Below the pieces are notes generated by a model. That model did no database searches, was not told the DNA's origin, and worked only from the letters and a program-made list of their open reading frames with translations. Position numbers and translations under genes: made by a program. Below, one piece after another: positions 42,901 to 50,908 of a DNA stretch of 64,000 nt (within the stretch, counting starts at the first letter, position 1; each line of letters opens with the position of its first letter). Source of the stretch: VXRN01 sp963664365 (GTDB lineage: Bacteria > Chloroflexota > Dehalococcoidia > Lucifugimonadales > UBA1123); contig OY761144.1 of assembly GCA_963664365.1 (NCBI GenBank), forward strand, positions 558,001-622,000, read 5' to 3'.

Positions 42901-43085
42901 TCGATACCGTCCACCGGAATGTCACCATCGACTGGACGCTGCGCGAAAACGTCCGCGCCAACCTCCGCCGCCTGGTCCGCCGCATCCTGCGCAAGCACGG
43001 CTACCCGCCCGACAAGCAGGAGAAGGCGACGCAGACCGTGCTTGAACAGGCGGAGGTTCTGTCTGAGGGGTGGGCCGCGGCATGA
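39939..43085 (+). CDS. hsdR: Type I restriction endonuclease subunit HsdR
   Basis: A 1,048-residue motor and nuclease subunit. The N-terminal nuclease has ARRPDVVLFVNG and then LVVIELKNP (the D...ExK set, about residues 143-160). The SF2 translocase has Walker A HTQGSGKSL (about 324), Walker B DEAHRSQY (about 430), the GFTGTPIE motif and a motif VI ending in AIARVNR. The C-terminal helical part contacts HsdM/HsdS. It is complete. Restriction needs HsdM2S, so with hsdM frameshifted the system is probably silent unless the shift is suppressed, and HsdR may be kept harmless by the absence of the core. Confidence 0.95.
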   Translation: MTTITEADVESAALDWLSGLGWEVAHGSDIGPDSPNSERADFGQVILERRLRDALSELNPGLPTDALDDAYRKLTRPQGSTLETRNREFHRMLVNGVEIEYRDPEGEVRGDQVRVIAFDKPTDNDFLAVNQFSVTENRSARRPDVVLFVNGLPLVVIELKNPADEDATVWTAYQQLQTYKSELPTLFSMNEALVVSDGNEARVGTLTSGREWFKPWRTVTGKKLTDPSITELQAMLEGMFAPERLLPLLQDFIVFEDDGSGALVKKMAGYHQFHAVLVAVDQTLRAARLRHEERRLGDELVGRFEAGLRPGGDPGDRRIGVVWHTQGSGKSLTMAFYAGAIVREPAMENPTVVILTDRNDLDDQLFGTFSRCYDLLRQPPTQAGSRADLRSKLSVNAGGVVFTTIQKFFPEEKGDTHPTLSERRNIVVIADEAHRSQYDFIDGYARHMRDALPNASFVGFTGTPIELQDANTRAVFGDYISVYDIQRSVEDGATVRIYYESRLAKLTLDEDQRPRIDPDFEEATEGEEVERRERLKSKWAQLEAVVGAENRVKQVAEDIVAHFEQRLDALEGKAMVVCMSRRICIDLYRELIRLRREWHDGDDGKGEIKVVMTGSASDPPDWQPHIRNKPRRETLAQRFRDPDDELKVVLVRDMWLTGFDAPSLHTMYVDKPMRGHGLMQAIARVNRVFKDKPGGLVVDYLGLAQDLKQALATYTESGGKGRTAFNQEEAVTVMLEKHEVCCALFHGFDWSKWTTGAPHERLGLLPAAQEHILAQKDGKERCLNAVRELSQAFALAVPHPETTRIRDDVGFFQAVRAALSKRAATEARAEEELDLAVRQIVSRSVASEGVMDIFAAAGLDKPDISVLSDEFLAEVQGMPHRNLAVELLQKLLRGEISTRRRKNVVQARSFAEMLERSLRRYQNRAIEAAQVIEELIELAREMREASARGERLGLSEEELAFYDALETNDSAVQVLGDETLRAIAQELVDTVHRNVTIDWTLRENVRANLRRLVRRILRKHGYPPDKQEKATQTVLEQAEVLSEGWAAA

Positions 43086-43229
43086 CCACCCCACACTTGA
43101 CCCGAACGCCCGTCCTTCGATACCATCTTATCCATGGACTCCTCAAGCAGACAGCGACGCCCATATTGACACCCACCGCCGGCAGTTAGAAAATAGGCCG
43201 GCCGCGCCTGCGGCTACGGAGTCCCAACT

Positions 43230-44441
43230 GTGCCTCAACTGGCCCTCGACGGTATCAGGGTTCTGGAGTTGACCGACGGTATCGCCGCGCCCTTTTGCGC
43301 CAAGATGCTCGCCGACTACGGCGCTGAGGTCATCAGGGTCGAGTCTCCCCGGCACACGCCCCGCCGGTACGAGCATCTCAACTGGGCCGAGAGCGCCGGC
43401 CTCTACCTGCATCTCAACCTCAACAAGAAGAGCGTTACCCTCGACCTCGAATTGGACAGGGGACGAGAACTGCTGCTCGATCTCGCCCTCCGCTCCGACG
43501 TGGTAATCGAGAGCATGAGGCCCGGCGCGGCTGAGGGTCTCGGCATCGGCTACGAAACGCTTTCCGCGCACAGGCCCGACCTCGTCATGACCTCCGTCAC
43601 CCCCTTCGGCCAGACCGGCCCCTACCGCGACTGGAGCTTCACCGAGTTGAGCGTGTTCGCCATGTCCGGCGCGATGAACCGCGAGGGTCTGCCGGGCAGG
43701 CCGCCGCTCAGGTACGGCGGCGAGATAGCCCAGTACTTCACAGGCGTCGTCGCGTCCGCCGCCACCATGGGTGCCCTCGTCGGCGTCGCCATGACCGGAA
43801 TCGGCGACTGGGTGGACATTTCCATCTTCGAGTCCATGAGCGGACACCCAAACCAGATAGCGCGGCGAGGCGCCTACGCCTATCTCGGCGAGAATGACAA
43901 GCGCGTCGATCCGCGCACCACTTCCGGCAGCGAGCAGTACGCCATCGGCACGTTCAGGTGCGCCGATGGGCACTTCAACTTCCTGCCGCTCGGCCCGCGC
44001 ATGTGGCCCTATGTCGCCCAGCTAATCGGCCAGCCCGAACTGACCCAAGACCCGCGCTTTCTCACCCCCGAGGACCGTATCGAAAACCGCGCCGAACTGG
44101 AGAGCATCTTCCAGGCATGGCTGGACGGACACACCAGGTACGAGGTCTTCGCCGCCGCTCAGGACGCCGGACTTCCATCAGGTCCGGTCCTGGAGCCTTC
44201 GGAGATCATGGAGGACGAGCACTTCATTCAGCGCGGCTACTTCCAAACGATAGATCACCCCGACTTCGGAACGCTCCGATACCCCGGTCTGCCCTTCACC
44301 CTGTCCGACGCTCCCAAGTCGGAATCCACTCCCGCGCCGAAACGGGGCCAGCACAACCGCGAGGTCTTGACCGGACTCCTCGGCCTGTCCGACGAGGATA
44401 TTTCGGCGCTGTCGGACAGGGGGATTATCTCCGATGCCTGA
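43230..44441 (+). CDS. CaiB/BaiF CoA-transferase family protein lacking the usual catalytic Asp
   Basis: A 403-residue class III CoA-transferase fold. It opens VLELTDGIAAPFCAKMLADY and contains the GAEVIRVESP and FGQTGPYRDW family blocks. At the position of the catalytic aspartate, usually I-x-D-Y-x-x-G, it reads IAQYFTG (about residue 168), so Gln replaces Asp. It may be an inactive partner of the next gene, whose Asp is present, in a heteromeric enzyme, or have another function. The GTG start follows GGAG. The end overlaps the next gene by 8 bases. Confidence 0.9.
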   Translation: MPQLALDGIRVLELTDGIAAPFCAKMLADYGAEVIRVESPRHTPRRYEHLNWAESAGLYLHLNLNKKSVTLDLELDRGRELLLDLALRSDVVIESMRPGAAEGLGIGYETLSAHRPDLVMTSVTPFGQTGPYRDWSFTELSVFAMSGAMNREGLPGRPPLRYGGEIAQYFTGVVASAATMGALVGVAMTGIGDWVDISIFESMSGHPNQIARRGAYAYLGENDKRVDPRTTSGSEQYAIGTFRCADGHFNFLPLGPRMWPYVAQLIGQPELTQDPRFLTPEDRIENRAELESIFQAWLDGHTRYEVFAAAQDAGLPSGPVLEPSEIMEDEHFIQRGYFQTIDHPDFGTLRYPGLPFTLSDAPKSESTPAPKRGQHNREVLTGLLGLSDEDISALSDRGIISDA

Positions 44442-45747
44442 CGCCGCGAAGTCTCCCGCCCGCCCTCTGGAGGGAATCCGCGCCCTGGAGCTCGCCGAGA
44501 TCTGGGCCGGCCCCTTCTCCGGCGCGCTTCTAACCGACCTCGGAGCCGAGGTCATCAAGGTCGAGGCCATACAGCGCGTGGCGAGAAACCCCGCAAGGCC
44601 AAATTCGGATGATCCCGCAGCCAAACCCTGGAACACGAACGGCGATTTCAACGCGGTCAACCGGAACAAGGTCGGCCTCACGCTCGACCTCACCACTCCG
44701 TCCGGCGCGGACGCTTTCAAACAGCTTGCCAACGTCAGCGACGTCGTGCTATCCAACTACGCTTTTGGAGTCATGGACAGGTTCGGACTCGGATACGAAG
44801 ACCTACGCAAGGTCAAGCCGGACATCATCGTCATATTCATGCCGGGGTACGGAAACACAGGCCCATACAGGCGATACCGCAGCATGGGTCTTGTGCTGGA
44901 CGCCGTCTCCGGGCACACACGATTGCGAGGCTACCCCGACCTGGACCTCTCTTACAACTCCCTGGTCCACCATCCCGACGCCGTCGCCGCGGGCAACGCC
45001 GTGTTCTCCATCTGCCTGTCGATTCTTAGACGTGCGCGCACCGGCAAAGGCCAGTTCATCGACCTTGCCCAGTCCGAGAGTTTCATGACCAACCTCGGAG
45101 AGGTCTTCTTGGAGTACGAACTGACCGGCCAGTCTCGGTCTCGTCGCGGCAACCGCCATCCAGCCATGTCACCGCACGGAGTGTACCCCTGCGCGGGCGA
45201 AGACCAGTGGGTCGCGATCGCGGTCAGAACCGATGAGGAGTGGTGGGAGATGTGCGAGGCGATGCGGATGCCGCAGCTTGCTCACAATCCCAGGTTCGAG
45301 ACCCTCCCCGCGCGGCTGAGGAATCAGGACGAGTTGGACGACATCGTCAGCCGCTGGAGCCGCCAACTGGGAAGATACCACGTCACCGAGTTGCTTCAGG
45401 AGCGCGGCGTCCCCGCCGGGCCTGTTCTCGACTGCGGCGCAGACACCTACGACAACCCGCATCTCCAGGACCGCGACTACTTTCAGGTCGTCGATCATCC
45501 GGACGCGGGAACGCACCTGCTCAGCGGCCAGATCTGGAAGATGGCGAATCGCCCCGAAGTGCGTCACGGCCCGGCGCCCGGCCTCGGACAGCACAACCGG
45601 CACATTCTCGGTGACCTCGTGGGAATATCATCAGACGTACTAGACCAAATGGAGCGCGATCAGGTCATCGGAACGGCGCCGATGCCGGGCGCGGACATGG
45701 GCGGCGTCCGGCGCGCGCGGGCGCAGGGGATAGTTCCGCCGGAGTAG
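44434..45747 (+). CDS. CaiB/BaiF CoA-transferase
   Basis: A 437-residue class III CoA-transferase expected to move CoA between carboxylic acids through an enzyme-bound anhydride and thioester. Family blocks are visible: LELAEIWAGPFSGALLTDLG, GAEVIKVEAI, FMPGYGNTGPYRRY and the HHPDAVAAG segment carrying the likely catalytic Asp (about residue 182), followed by RARTGKGQFIDLAQ. It overlaps the upstream paralogue by 8 bases, so the two are cotranslated and probably form one enzyme, as in SmtAB or BbsEF. The substrate is unknown. Confidence 0.9.
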   Translation: MPDAAKSPARPLEGIRALELAEIWAGPFSGALLTDLGAEVIKVEAIQRVARNPARPNSDDPAAKPWNTNGDFNAVNRNKVGLTLDLTTPSGADAFKQLANVSDVVLSNYAFGVMDRFGLGYEDLRKVKPDIIVIFMPGYGNTGPYRRYRSMGLVLDAVSGHTRLRGYPDLDLSYNSLVHHPDAVAAGNAVFSICLSILRRARTGKGQFIDLAQSESFMTNLGEVFLEYELTGQSRSRRGNRHPAMSPHGVYPCAGEDQWVAIAVRTDEEWWEMCEAMRMPQLAHNPRFETLPARLRNQDELDDIVSRWSRQLGRYHVTELLQERGVPAGPVLDCGADTYDNPHLQDRDYFQVVDHPDAGTHLLSGQIWKMANRPEVRHGPAPGLGQHNRHILGDLVGISSDVLDQMERDQVIGTAPMPGADMGGVRRARAQGIVPPE

Positions 45748-45781
45748 TGCGCGGTGGCGCTATGCGCCGAACTACGTTCGC

Positions 45782-46573
45782 CTACGATACGGGCGGGGGA
45801 GCGGCATCGTCATCGTCGGTGTAGATGTGCGGCTGCTCGGGCGTCGTAACCGCCAGTCGGAACGATATGTCGTCGCCGACCGTGCTGATGAAGTGTCGCA
45901 TCCCCTCGGGGACGAACACGATGTCGCCGTCTCTGGCCTCGATCAGCGGCCTGTTCTCGCCCACCTTCCAGGTCAGTTCTCCCCGCATGATCATCCACCA
46001 CTCGCTGAAGTCGGGATGCCAGTGCGCGTTGTTGGTCATTCCCGGACCGTGACAGATCAGGTTGGCGCTGTTTCGGTCGTCCCGCAGTATCGAGGTTGAC
46101 CAGGGCGGATCTCCGAACTTCTCCAGCATGTACTCCGGCGTCGTATGCAGCATGTTGGGCGGCCCGTCCTGCTTTGGGAACGGCTTGAGGATGTTGGACC
46201 TTCTCGCCTTGACGTCGTGGTTGGAGTCCGGCTTTGTAATGCCCAACCTGATCGCGTTCTCGCTCCCGACGGTTTTGATCGCGTGCCTCTGCCCCTTTGG
46301 AGCGATCACGACGTCGCCCTTGGAGGCCCTGATCGGAGGGTAGTCGCCTATTTCCCAGACCATCTCTCCCTGGAGCACGATCCACCACTCGTCGAAGTCG
46401 GGGTGAACGTGAGGGTCGTTTACTGCGCCGGGCGCGTCGCAGATCAGCACGGCGTCGTTGCGTCCGTCGTGAAGAATCCGCTCTGCCCATGGCGGATCGC
46501 CGTGTCTCGCCGCCACGTCTGAGATTCTGATATGAAGCGGCTCAGCGCTGACGGTCCGTTCCGTCGTTGTCAT
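45782..46573 (-). CDS. Two-cupin-domain protein
   Basis: A 263-residue bicupin. Each half has the cupin metal motif: HVHPDFDEWWIVLQGEMVW at about residues 54-72, and HWHPDFSEWWMIMRGELTW at about 180-198. These are followed by the second-motif histidines in GQRHAI and GMRHFI. The halves are clearly an internal duplication. Cupins of this type are dioxygenases, isomerases or sugar-binding proteins; the ligand is unknown. The gene converges with the CoA-transferase pair and is preceded on its own strand by a 37-residue membrane peptide frame. Confidence 0.85.
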   Translation of the reverse strand: MTTTERTVSAEPLHIRISDVAARHGDPPWAERILHDGRNDAVLICDAPGAVNDPHVHPDFDEWWIVLQGEMVWEIGDYPPIRASKGDVVIAPKGQRHAIKTVGSENAIRLGITKPDSNHDVKARRSNILKPFPKQDGPPNMLHTTPEYMLEKFGDPPWSTSILRDDRNSANLICHGPGMTNNAHWHPDFSEWWMIMRGELTWKVGENRPLIEARDGDIVFVPEGMRHFISTVGDDISFRLAVTTPEQPHIYTDDDDAAPPPVS

Positions 46574-46577
46574 GACG

Positions 46578-46691
46578 CTAACCCCTGAAGTATATGTCGA
46601 TCAAGAGGGCCATGGCGATAACCCACGGAACAACGACCACCAGTTGCCATCTGTCGAATCCGCGTCTGAAACCTTTGAACACGCCTTGCAT
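46578..46691 (-). CDS. 37-residue single-helix membrane peptide
   Basis: The frame encodes MQGVFKGFRRGFDRWQLVVV and then VPWVIAMALLIDIYFRG. A basic amphipathic start precedes one transmembrane helix of about 20 residues and a short tail, the usual look of bacterial membrane microproteins. It ends 4 bases before the bicupin start. The ribosome site is weak (AAGAGACGAA), which lowers confidence. Confidence 0.45.
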   Translation of the reverse strand: MQGVFKGFRRGFDRWQLVVVVPWVIAMALLIDIYFRG

Positions 46692-46747
46692 TTCGTCTCT
46701 TGACCATTTCGGTCTGTTTGCCAACAAGTTACCTTGCGTTTGGCATC

Positions 46748-48199
46748 TTACCATAGAATGACCGAAGCTGCCTTCCGCAGTTCGGGGCGGAAGTCGGGGT
46801 GGGCGATGGCGATGAGGGCCTCGGCTCGTTCCCTGTGGTTCTTGTTGAGCAGGTGCGCGACTCCGTACTCGGTGACTATCGTGTCTGCCCAGAAACTGGG
46901 CATGGTGACCATCTCGCCGGACTCCAGCTTTGGGACGATGCGTGAAATCGCCCCCCGGAGCGCCGTCGAATAGAGCAGCGTTATCGCGCGTCCGCCCTCA
47001 GAGTAGAGCGCGCCGATGTGAGTCTCGGGCTGGCCTCCGATTCCGTTGTACATCTGGCCGCCAAAGACGCTCTCGGACGCTATCTGCCCGGTCAGGTCGA
47101 CGGCGAGCGCGTTGTTGATGCCGACCTGGTTCCGGTTCTGGGCTATGACCCACGGATTCAGGACGTACTCGGGCGAGTACAGCTCGAACACCGGGTTGTT
47201 GTCGATGATTTCGAGGTCTATGTCATCAGCGCCTGTCCACGAGGTGGCAACGGCGCGCCCGGGGTGAAGGGTCTTGCGGACGCCGTTGATGACCCCAGCG
47301 TCCACCAGTCTCGCGATGCCCGCGACGCTCAGCTCCGAGTGCAGGCCGAGGTCCAGCTTGTCATCGAGTACGCCCAGCCGGGGCAGGTATGACGACGGAG
47401 TGCCGACGCCGATCTGGATAGTCGAACCGTCCGGTATAAGCGCCTTCACGTTCTCGGCGATTGCCCTCGATTCGGCTGAAGGATCGTCGATTCCAAGCTG
47501 GATCTTGAGTCTGTCCAGGTTGATCGTCTCGAAGTGTGGCGCGGCTGATGCGAGACGGTTCGGGTTGACCTTGTGGATTATCTCCTCGACGGCGGCCCGT
47601 CGATCCTCGGGGAGCGCGGAGGCGATTTCGAGAAGTCCCTCGCGGGTCTGGCGCGACGGCTCGACCTCCACCATCTTGTCGATCTCGTCGGCGGGCATGA
47701 AGCCGTCACCGAACGTGCGGATTAGCGACGGATTGATCTCGAGGGCGACCTTACGCGCCCGCTGTACCAGGCCGCGCTTGTACCAAGGCTGGGGTCCGAA
47801 AGCGATCTGTCCTTGGCTGTTGGGAGGGGCGGCGACGGCGAGCACGACGTCTATAGGCTTAGCCTCGGCGGGACGCTCATCATTGGCTTTGAAGGTCAGG
47901 GAGAAGGCGAGCGGCGAGAAGGGGGCACGACCCTCGTTTTCGTACGGCCTGCCAATAGGCCCGATGAAGTTCTCGATCTCGACGTTCCAGCCCGCTTCGA
48001 TGAACGGTCCGAGGTCGAATTGGGGCACGGAGACCGTGAGTGTCGCGCCGCTAATCTCGTGGGCGCGCTCCGAAAGGGCGCGGACGAGCGTCATCGGCGG
48101 CTCGGTGAGCGGGACTATTACCCGATCGCCGTCCTCGACGATGGAGACAGCCTCCTCGGCGGTGCATAGTCTTTCTTTATGGTCGTCTTGCCAGGACAT
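46748..48199 (-). CDS. Acetyl-CoA hydrolase/transferase family protein (4-hydroxybutyrate CoA-transferase-like)
   Basis: A 483-residue class I CoA-transferase-like protein. The N-terminus carries AEEAVSIVEDGDRVIVPLTE. The GSTIQIGVGTPSSYLP glycine loop is followed by LGLHSELSVAG, whose Glu forms the CoA thioester. The C-terminal FVGGQ..GG-like FGGQMYNGIGGQPETHIGAL and TEYGVAHL are also typical. Reactions of the family include acetate-dependent CoA exchange of short acyl groups such as 4-hydroxybutyrate. I chose the ATG at 48199 because the longer frame up to 48325 would read through a palindromic repeat (48218-48266). Confidence 0.88.
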   Translation of the reverse strand: MSWQDDHKERLCTAEEAVSIVEDGDRVIVPLTEPPMTLVRALSERAHEISGATLTVSVPQFDLGPFIEAGWNVEIENFIGPIGRPYENEGRAPFSPLAFSLTFKANDERPAEAKPIDVVLAVAAPPNSQGQIAFGPQPWYKRGLVQRARKVALEINPSLIRTFGDGFMPADEIDKMVEVEPSRQTREGLLEIASALPEDRRAAVEEIIHKVNPNRLASAAPHFETINLDRLKIQLGIDDPSAESRAIAENVKALIPDGSTIQIGVGTPSSYLPRLGVLDDKLDLGLHSELSVAGIARLVDAGVINGVRKTLHPGRAVATSWTGADDIDLEIIDNNPVFELYSPEYVLNPWVIAQNRNQVGINNALAVDLTGQIASESVFGGQMYNGIGGQPETHIGALYSEGGRAITLLYSTALRGAISRIVPKLESGEMVTMPSFWADTIVTEYGVAHLLNKNHRERAEALIAIAHPDFRPELRKAASVILW

Positions 48200-48217
48200 C
48201 AATGAAGCCTCGTTAGT

Positions 48218-48266
48218 CACCCTCACCCCCGTATCGAGCACGGGGCAGGCTCCGAGGGAGAGCGGG
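48218..48266. repeat. CACCCTCACCC-family repeat, degenerate copy
   Basis: It carries the variant with the internal CCCCGTATCGAGCACGGGG hairpin and a shortened GAGGGAGAGCGGG arm. It lies immediately upstream of the acetyl-CoA hydrolase/transferase start. Confidence 0.65.
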
Positions 48267-48368
48267 TATTTGGTCTGGTGCAAGGGTATGCCATATATCG
48301 CAATAGGGCAATTGGGGCGGCGCATCCAAAAGGGGCATGAATGGGATGCTTTGGGACGAGAGTAAGAA

Positions 48369-48854
48369 TCAGGGAGACAGTTCGCGGAACCTCACGAAAT
48401 CGGCGTAAGCCAGCTTGGGGTTTCCTAGTATGTGATGTAGCGCGCTGCGGTGGCGGTAGGCGGGCCAGTAGGACGGGTCCAGTTCGAGCGCGCGGGTGAA
48501 GTCGGCAAGGGCGCCGTGAAGGTCGCCGGTCTCGGTTCGGGCGAGGGCGCGGTTGTGGTGGGCGTCGCGGTAGTCGGGGTCTAGGTCTATGGCGGCAGAG
48601 GTGTTTCGCACGGCCTCGTCGAAGTCGCCGAGGCAGAGGTTGGCTACTCCGAGATTGTTATGGGCGAGTGCGTTCGTGGGGTCTAGCTCGATGACCTTTC
48701 GCATGTCCTCCCTGGCCTGTGAGTAGTGGGCGAGGTTGGAGTGGGCGTTGCCGCGCCGAAAGTAGGCGTCGGGGTCGTTGGGGTTTCGGACTATGACGTC
48801 GGTCATCTGCTCAATGATGGATTGAAGATCGGATGGACTGGATCTGAGGGTCAT
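48369..48854 (-). CDS. Tetratricopeptide-repeat protein
   Basis: A 161-residue protein made of about three and a half TPR units from residue 22 on (AYFRRGNAHSNLAHYSQARE, AHNNLGVANLCLGDFDEAVR, AHHNRALARTETGDLHGALA, then AYRHRSALHHILGNPKLA). It has no signal peptide or catalytic domain and is expected to be a protein-protein interaction module in the cytoplasm. Its start lies 3 bases after the panB stop, so the two are probably one transcript, though a functional link to pantothenate synthesis is not obvious. Confidence 0.88.
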   Translation of the reverse strand: MTLRSSPSDLQSIIEQMTDVIVRNPNDPDAYFRRGNAHSNLAHYSQAREDMRKVIELDPTNALAHNNLGVANLCLGDFDEAVRNTSAAIDLDPDYRDAHHNRALARTETGDLHGALADFTRALELDPSYWPAYRHRSALHHILGNPKLAYADFVRFRELSP

Positions 48855-48857
48855 GAA

Positions 48858-49706
48858 CTAGGCGGGCTTGGCGGAGTACTCGGATAGCGCTTCCACGACG
48901 TCTTTGTTGAGGCGGTAGCTTTGTTTGTCGGTGGGGAATTGGCCGTCGCGGACGTCTTGGGCGTACTCGGACGTGGCGCGGGTTACGGCGTCGCCGAGGT
49001 TGGCGTACTTGCGGGCATGCTTGGGGCTGAAGTCTTTGTAGAGTCCGAGCAGGTCGTGGAAGACCTGCACCTGTCCGTCGCATCCGGCGCCGGCGCCGAT
49101 GCCGATGGTCGGCACGCTTACGCGGTCGGTGACCATCCGGGCAAGCTGTGCCGGGACGCACTCAAGGACGATGGCGTATGCCCCGGCGTCTTCGAGCGCG
49201 CGGGCGTCTTCCATAAGCTCGACGGCGGCCTTGAGGCTTCTGCCCTGAACCCTGTATCCGCCAAGCTGGTTGACGGCCTGGGGCGTGAGTCCGACGTGTC
49301 CCATTACCGGGATGCCGCTCTGGACGATGCGGCTGACGGTCTGGGCCTGTGCGCGTCCGCCCTCCAGCTTGACCGACTGCGCGCCGCCCTCTTTGAGGAT
49401 GCGTCCGGCGTTGCGGACGGCCTCGGGGATATCGGCGTGGTAGCTGAGGAACGGGAGGTCGCCGACGACATGGGCGCGCTCCGTGCCGCGGACGACGGCC
49501 TTGACGTGGTGGACCATATCGTCCATGGTCACCGGCAGGGTGGAGTCGTACCCCAGCGCCACCTGTCCGAGGCTGTCGCCGACGAGTATCAGGGGGATGC
49601 CTGCCGCCTCGACGAGTTGCGCTGATGTGTAGTCATAAGCGGTAATCATGGGGATTTTCTCCCCGTTCCGCTTCATAAGCTTCAGGTCTCTGATGGTTAC
49701 TCGCAT
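48858..49706 (-). CDS. panB: 3-methyl-2-oxobutanoate hydroxymethyltransferase
   Basis: A 282-residue (beta-alpha)8 enzyme that makes ketopantoate from 2-oxoisovalerate and methylene-tetrahydrofolate in coenzyme A synthesis. It shows KIPMITAYDYTSAQLVEAAG, LVGDSLGQVALGYDSTLPVT with metal-binding Asp, the GHVGLTPQAVNQLGGYRVQG signature and GIGAGAGCDGQVQVFHDLLG. The ATG at 49706 follows an excellent AGGAGG site. The DUF2520 Rossmann gene lies upstream on the same strand, possibly supplying the next reductive step. Confidence 0.95.
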   Translation of the reverse strand: MRVTIRDLKLMKRNGEKIPMITAYDYTSAQLVEAAGIPLILVGDSLGQVALGYDSTLPVTMDDMVHHVKAVVRGTERAHVVGDLPFLSYHADIPEAVRNAGRILKEGGAQSVKLEGGRAQAQTVSRIVQSGIPVMGHVGLTPQAVNQLGGYRVQGRSLKAAVELMEDARALEDAGAYAIVLECVPAQLARMVTDRVSVPTIGIGAGAGCDGQVQVFHDLLGLYKDFSPKHARKYANLGDAVTRATSEYAQDVRDGQFPTDKQSYRLNKDVVEALSEYSAKPA

Positions 49707-49756
49707 CGCTGGTACCTCCTCGCGGTGAGTGAAGTCCGGATTGAGTTTTCTGTAAT

Positions 49757-49794
49757 CACCCTCACCCTAGCCCTCTCCCATCAAGGGAGAGGGG
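49757..49794. repeat. CACCCTCACCC-family repeat at the 3' end of the DUF2520 gene
   Basis: A simple hairpin copy (CCCTCTCCCATCAAGGGAGAG). It supplies the last codons of the minus-strand gene at 49762-50691, read as SPLSLDGRGLG before the stop. Confidence 0.75.
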
Positions 49795-50691
49795 ACTTTG
49801 GCGGTCTGGTTGCCTGTAACTTCTAATTATATCAGCTATCCGGTCGGCTATGGTGGGGTCTAGGGAGCCTTTCTCCACGGCGAACGGAAGACCGGCCAGG
49901 GCAAGCTCGCAGTAGAGAGGGAGGTACTCGGGCGCGGAGGACTCCAGGGTATCGAGGTGCTTGCGGATCGTCCCCACGTCTCCCCTCGGGTATGGTCCGG
50001 CGACGCCCTGCGGCACACCGTTGGCGTCGAGGTTCCGCGCCACGGCGCGCATCATGGGGGTCAGAGCGCGTATGCCGTCGTCGCGGGAGTGGTCGAACTT
50101 GGGCCACGTCGAGGCGGCGACGGATGCGAGTACGGCGAGCAGGTTGCCCATGAGCACGCCGGACAGATGGTACAGTACCTTATCCTGCGGCCTCAGGAAG
50201 ATGGGGACGCCGCCGATGTCGAGGGCCATGTTTTCGAGGTAGTCGTGAAGTTCGGGAGGCGCCTCGATTCCGAATGTCGAGCCGGGGATGTTCTCAACTC
50301 CCTCCTCGACGGAGGTAAACGCCTGGAGTGGATGAAACGCGCCTGCCGCCGCGCCCTGTTCGACCGCGCTTTGCAGCGGCTCCAAGCTGACGACGCCTGA
50401 GCAGTGGGCTACGCCCTGACCACGTTTCCAGTTCAGCGAGTCGCAGACGGGGGCGATGGCGTCGTCGGGGGTGGTGATAAAGACAAATCCGGCGGAGTCG
50501 GCGAGCTTTTGGGGGCTGCGGTAGGGAGCGCAGCCCGAAATCTTGGAGGCGAACGCCTCGGCAGACGCCCGCGCGCGGCTGGCGACGCCCACCACGGGAT
50601 AGCCGGCGCGGTGAAGGGCAAGGGAGAGAGAGCCGCCGACCGCTCCGGCGCCTATGAAGCCAATGGTGGTGTTCTTGTCGAATGGCCGCAA
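49762..50691 (-). CDS. Rossmann/DUF2520 protein, possible ketopantoate reductase
   Basis: A 309-residue protein with an N-terminal NAD(P)-binding fold (TIGFIGAGAVGGSLSLALHR) and a C-terminal DUF2520 helical domain containing LYHLSGVLMGNLLAVLASVA. The arrangement resembles F420/NADP reductases and ketopantoate reductases. Proteins of this type next to panB have, as I recall, been shown to act as an alternative ketopantoate reductase (PanG in Francisella). Adjacency to panB supports that role here. The start is a TTG at 50691. The last 11 residues come from a palindromic repeat. Confidence 0.82.
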   Translation of the reverse strand: MRPFDKNTTIGFIGAGAVGGSLSLALHRAGYPVVGVASRARASAEAFASKISGCAPYRSPQKLADSAGFVFITTPDDAIAPVCDSLNWKRGQGVAHCSGVVSLEPLQSAVEQGAAAGAFHPLQAFTSVEEGVENIPGSTFGIEAPPELHDYLENMALDIGGVPIFLRPQDKVLYHLSGVLMGNLLAVLASVAASTWPKFDHSRDDGIRALTPMMRAVARNLDANGVPQGVAGPYPRGDVGTIRKHLDTLESSAPEYLPLYCELALAGLPFAVEKGSLDPTIADRIADIIRSYRQPDRQSPLSLDGRGLG

Positions 50692-50908
50692 GGGTTAGAA
50701 GCCGAAGTCCTGTTCGATGTTGAAGCTCAGATACCGCTCCGACTAGCTTCAAGGTGAATGTTAGCAGTGGATGGGGGCGGGCGCAATGGGGTTTGCGATT
50801 GACACCATATTGGCGTCACCTTAGAATGCAGACACTTTTCCGTGGATGGGCGAAACACCTATTTGAGACGTGGTTCGCGGCATCCCCAGACCCCCGGAGG
50901 CGTACCAG

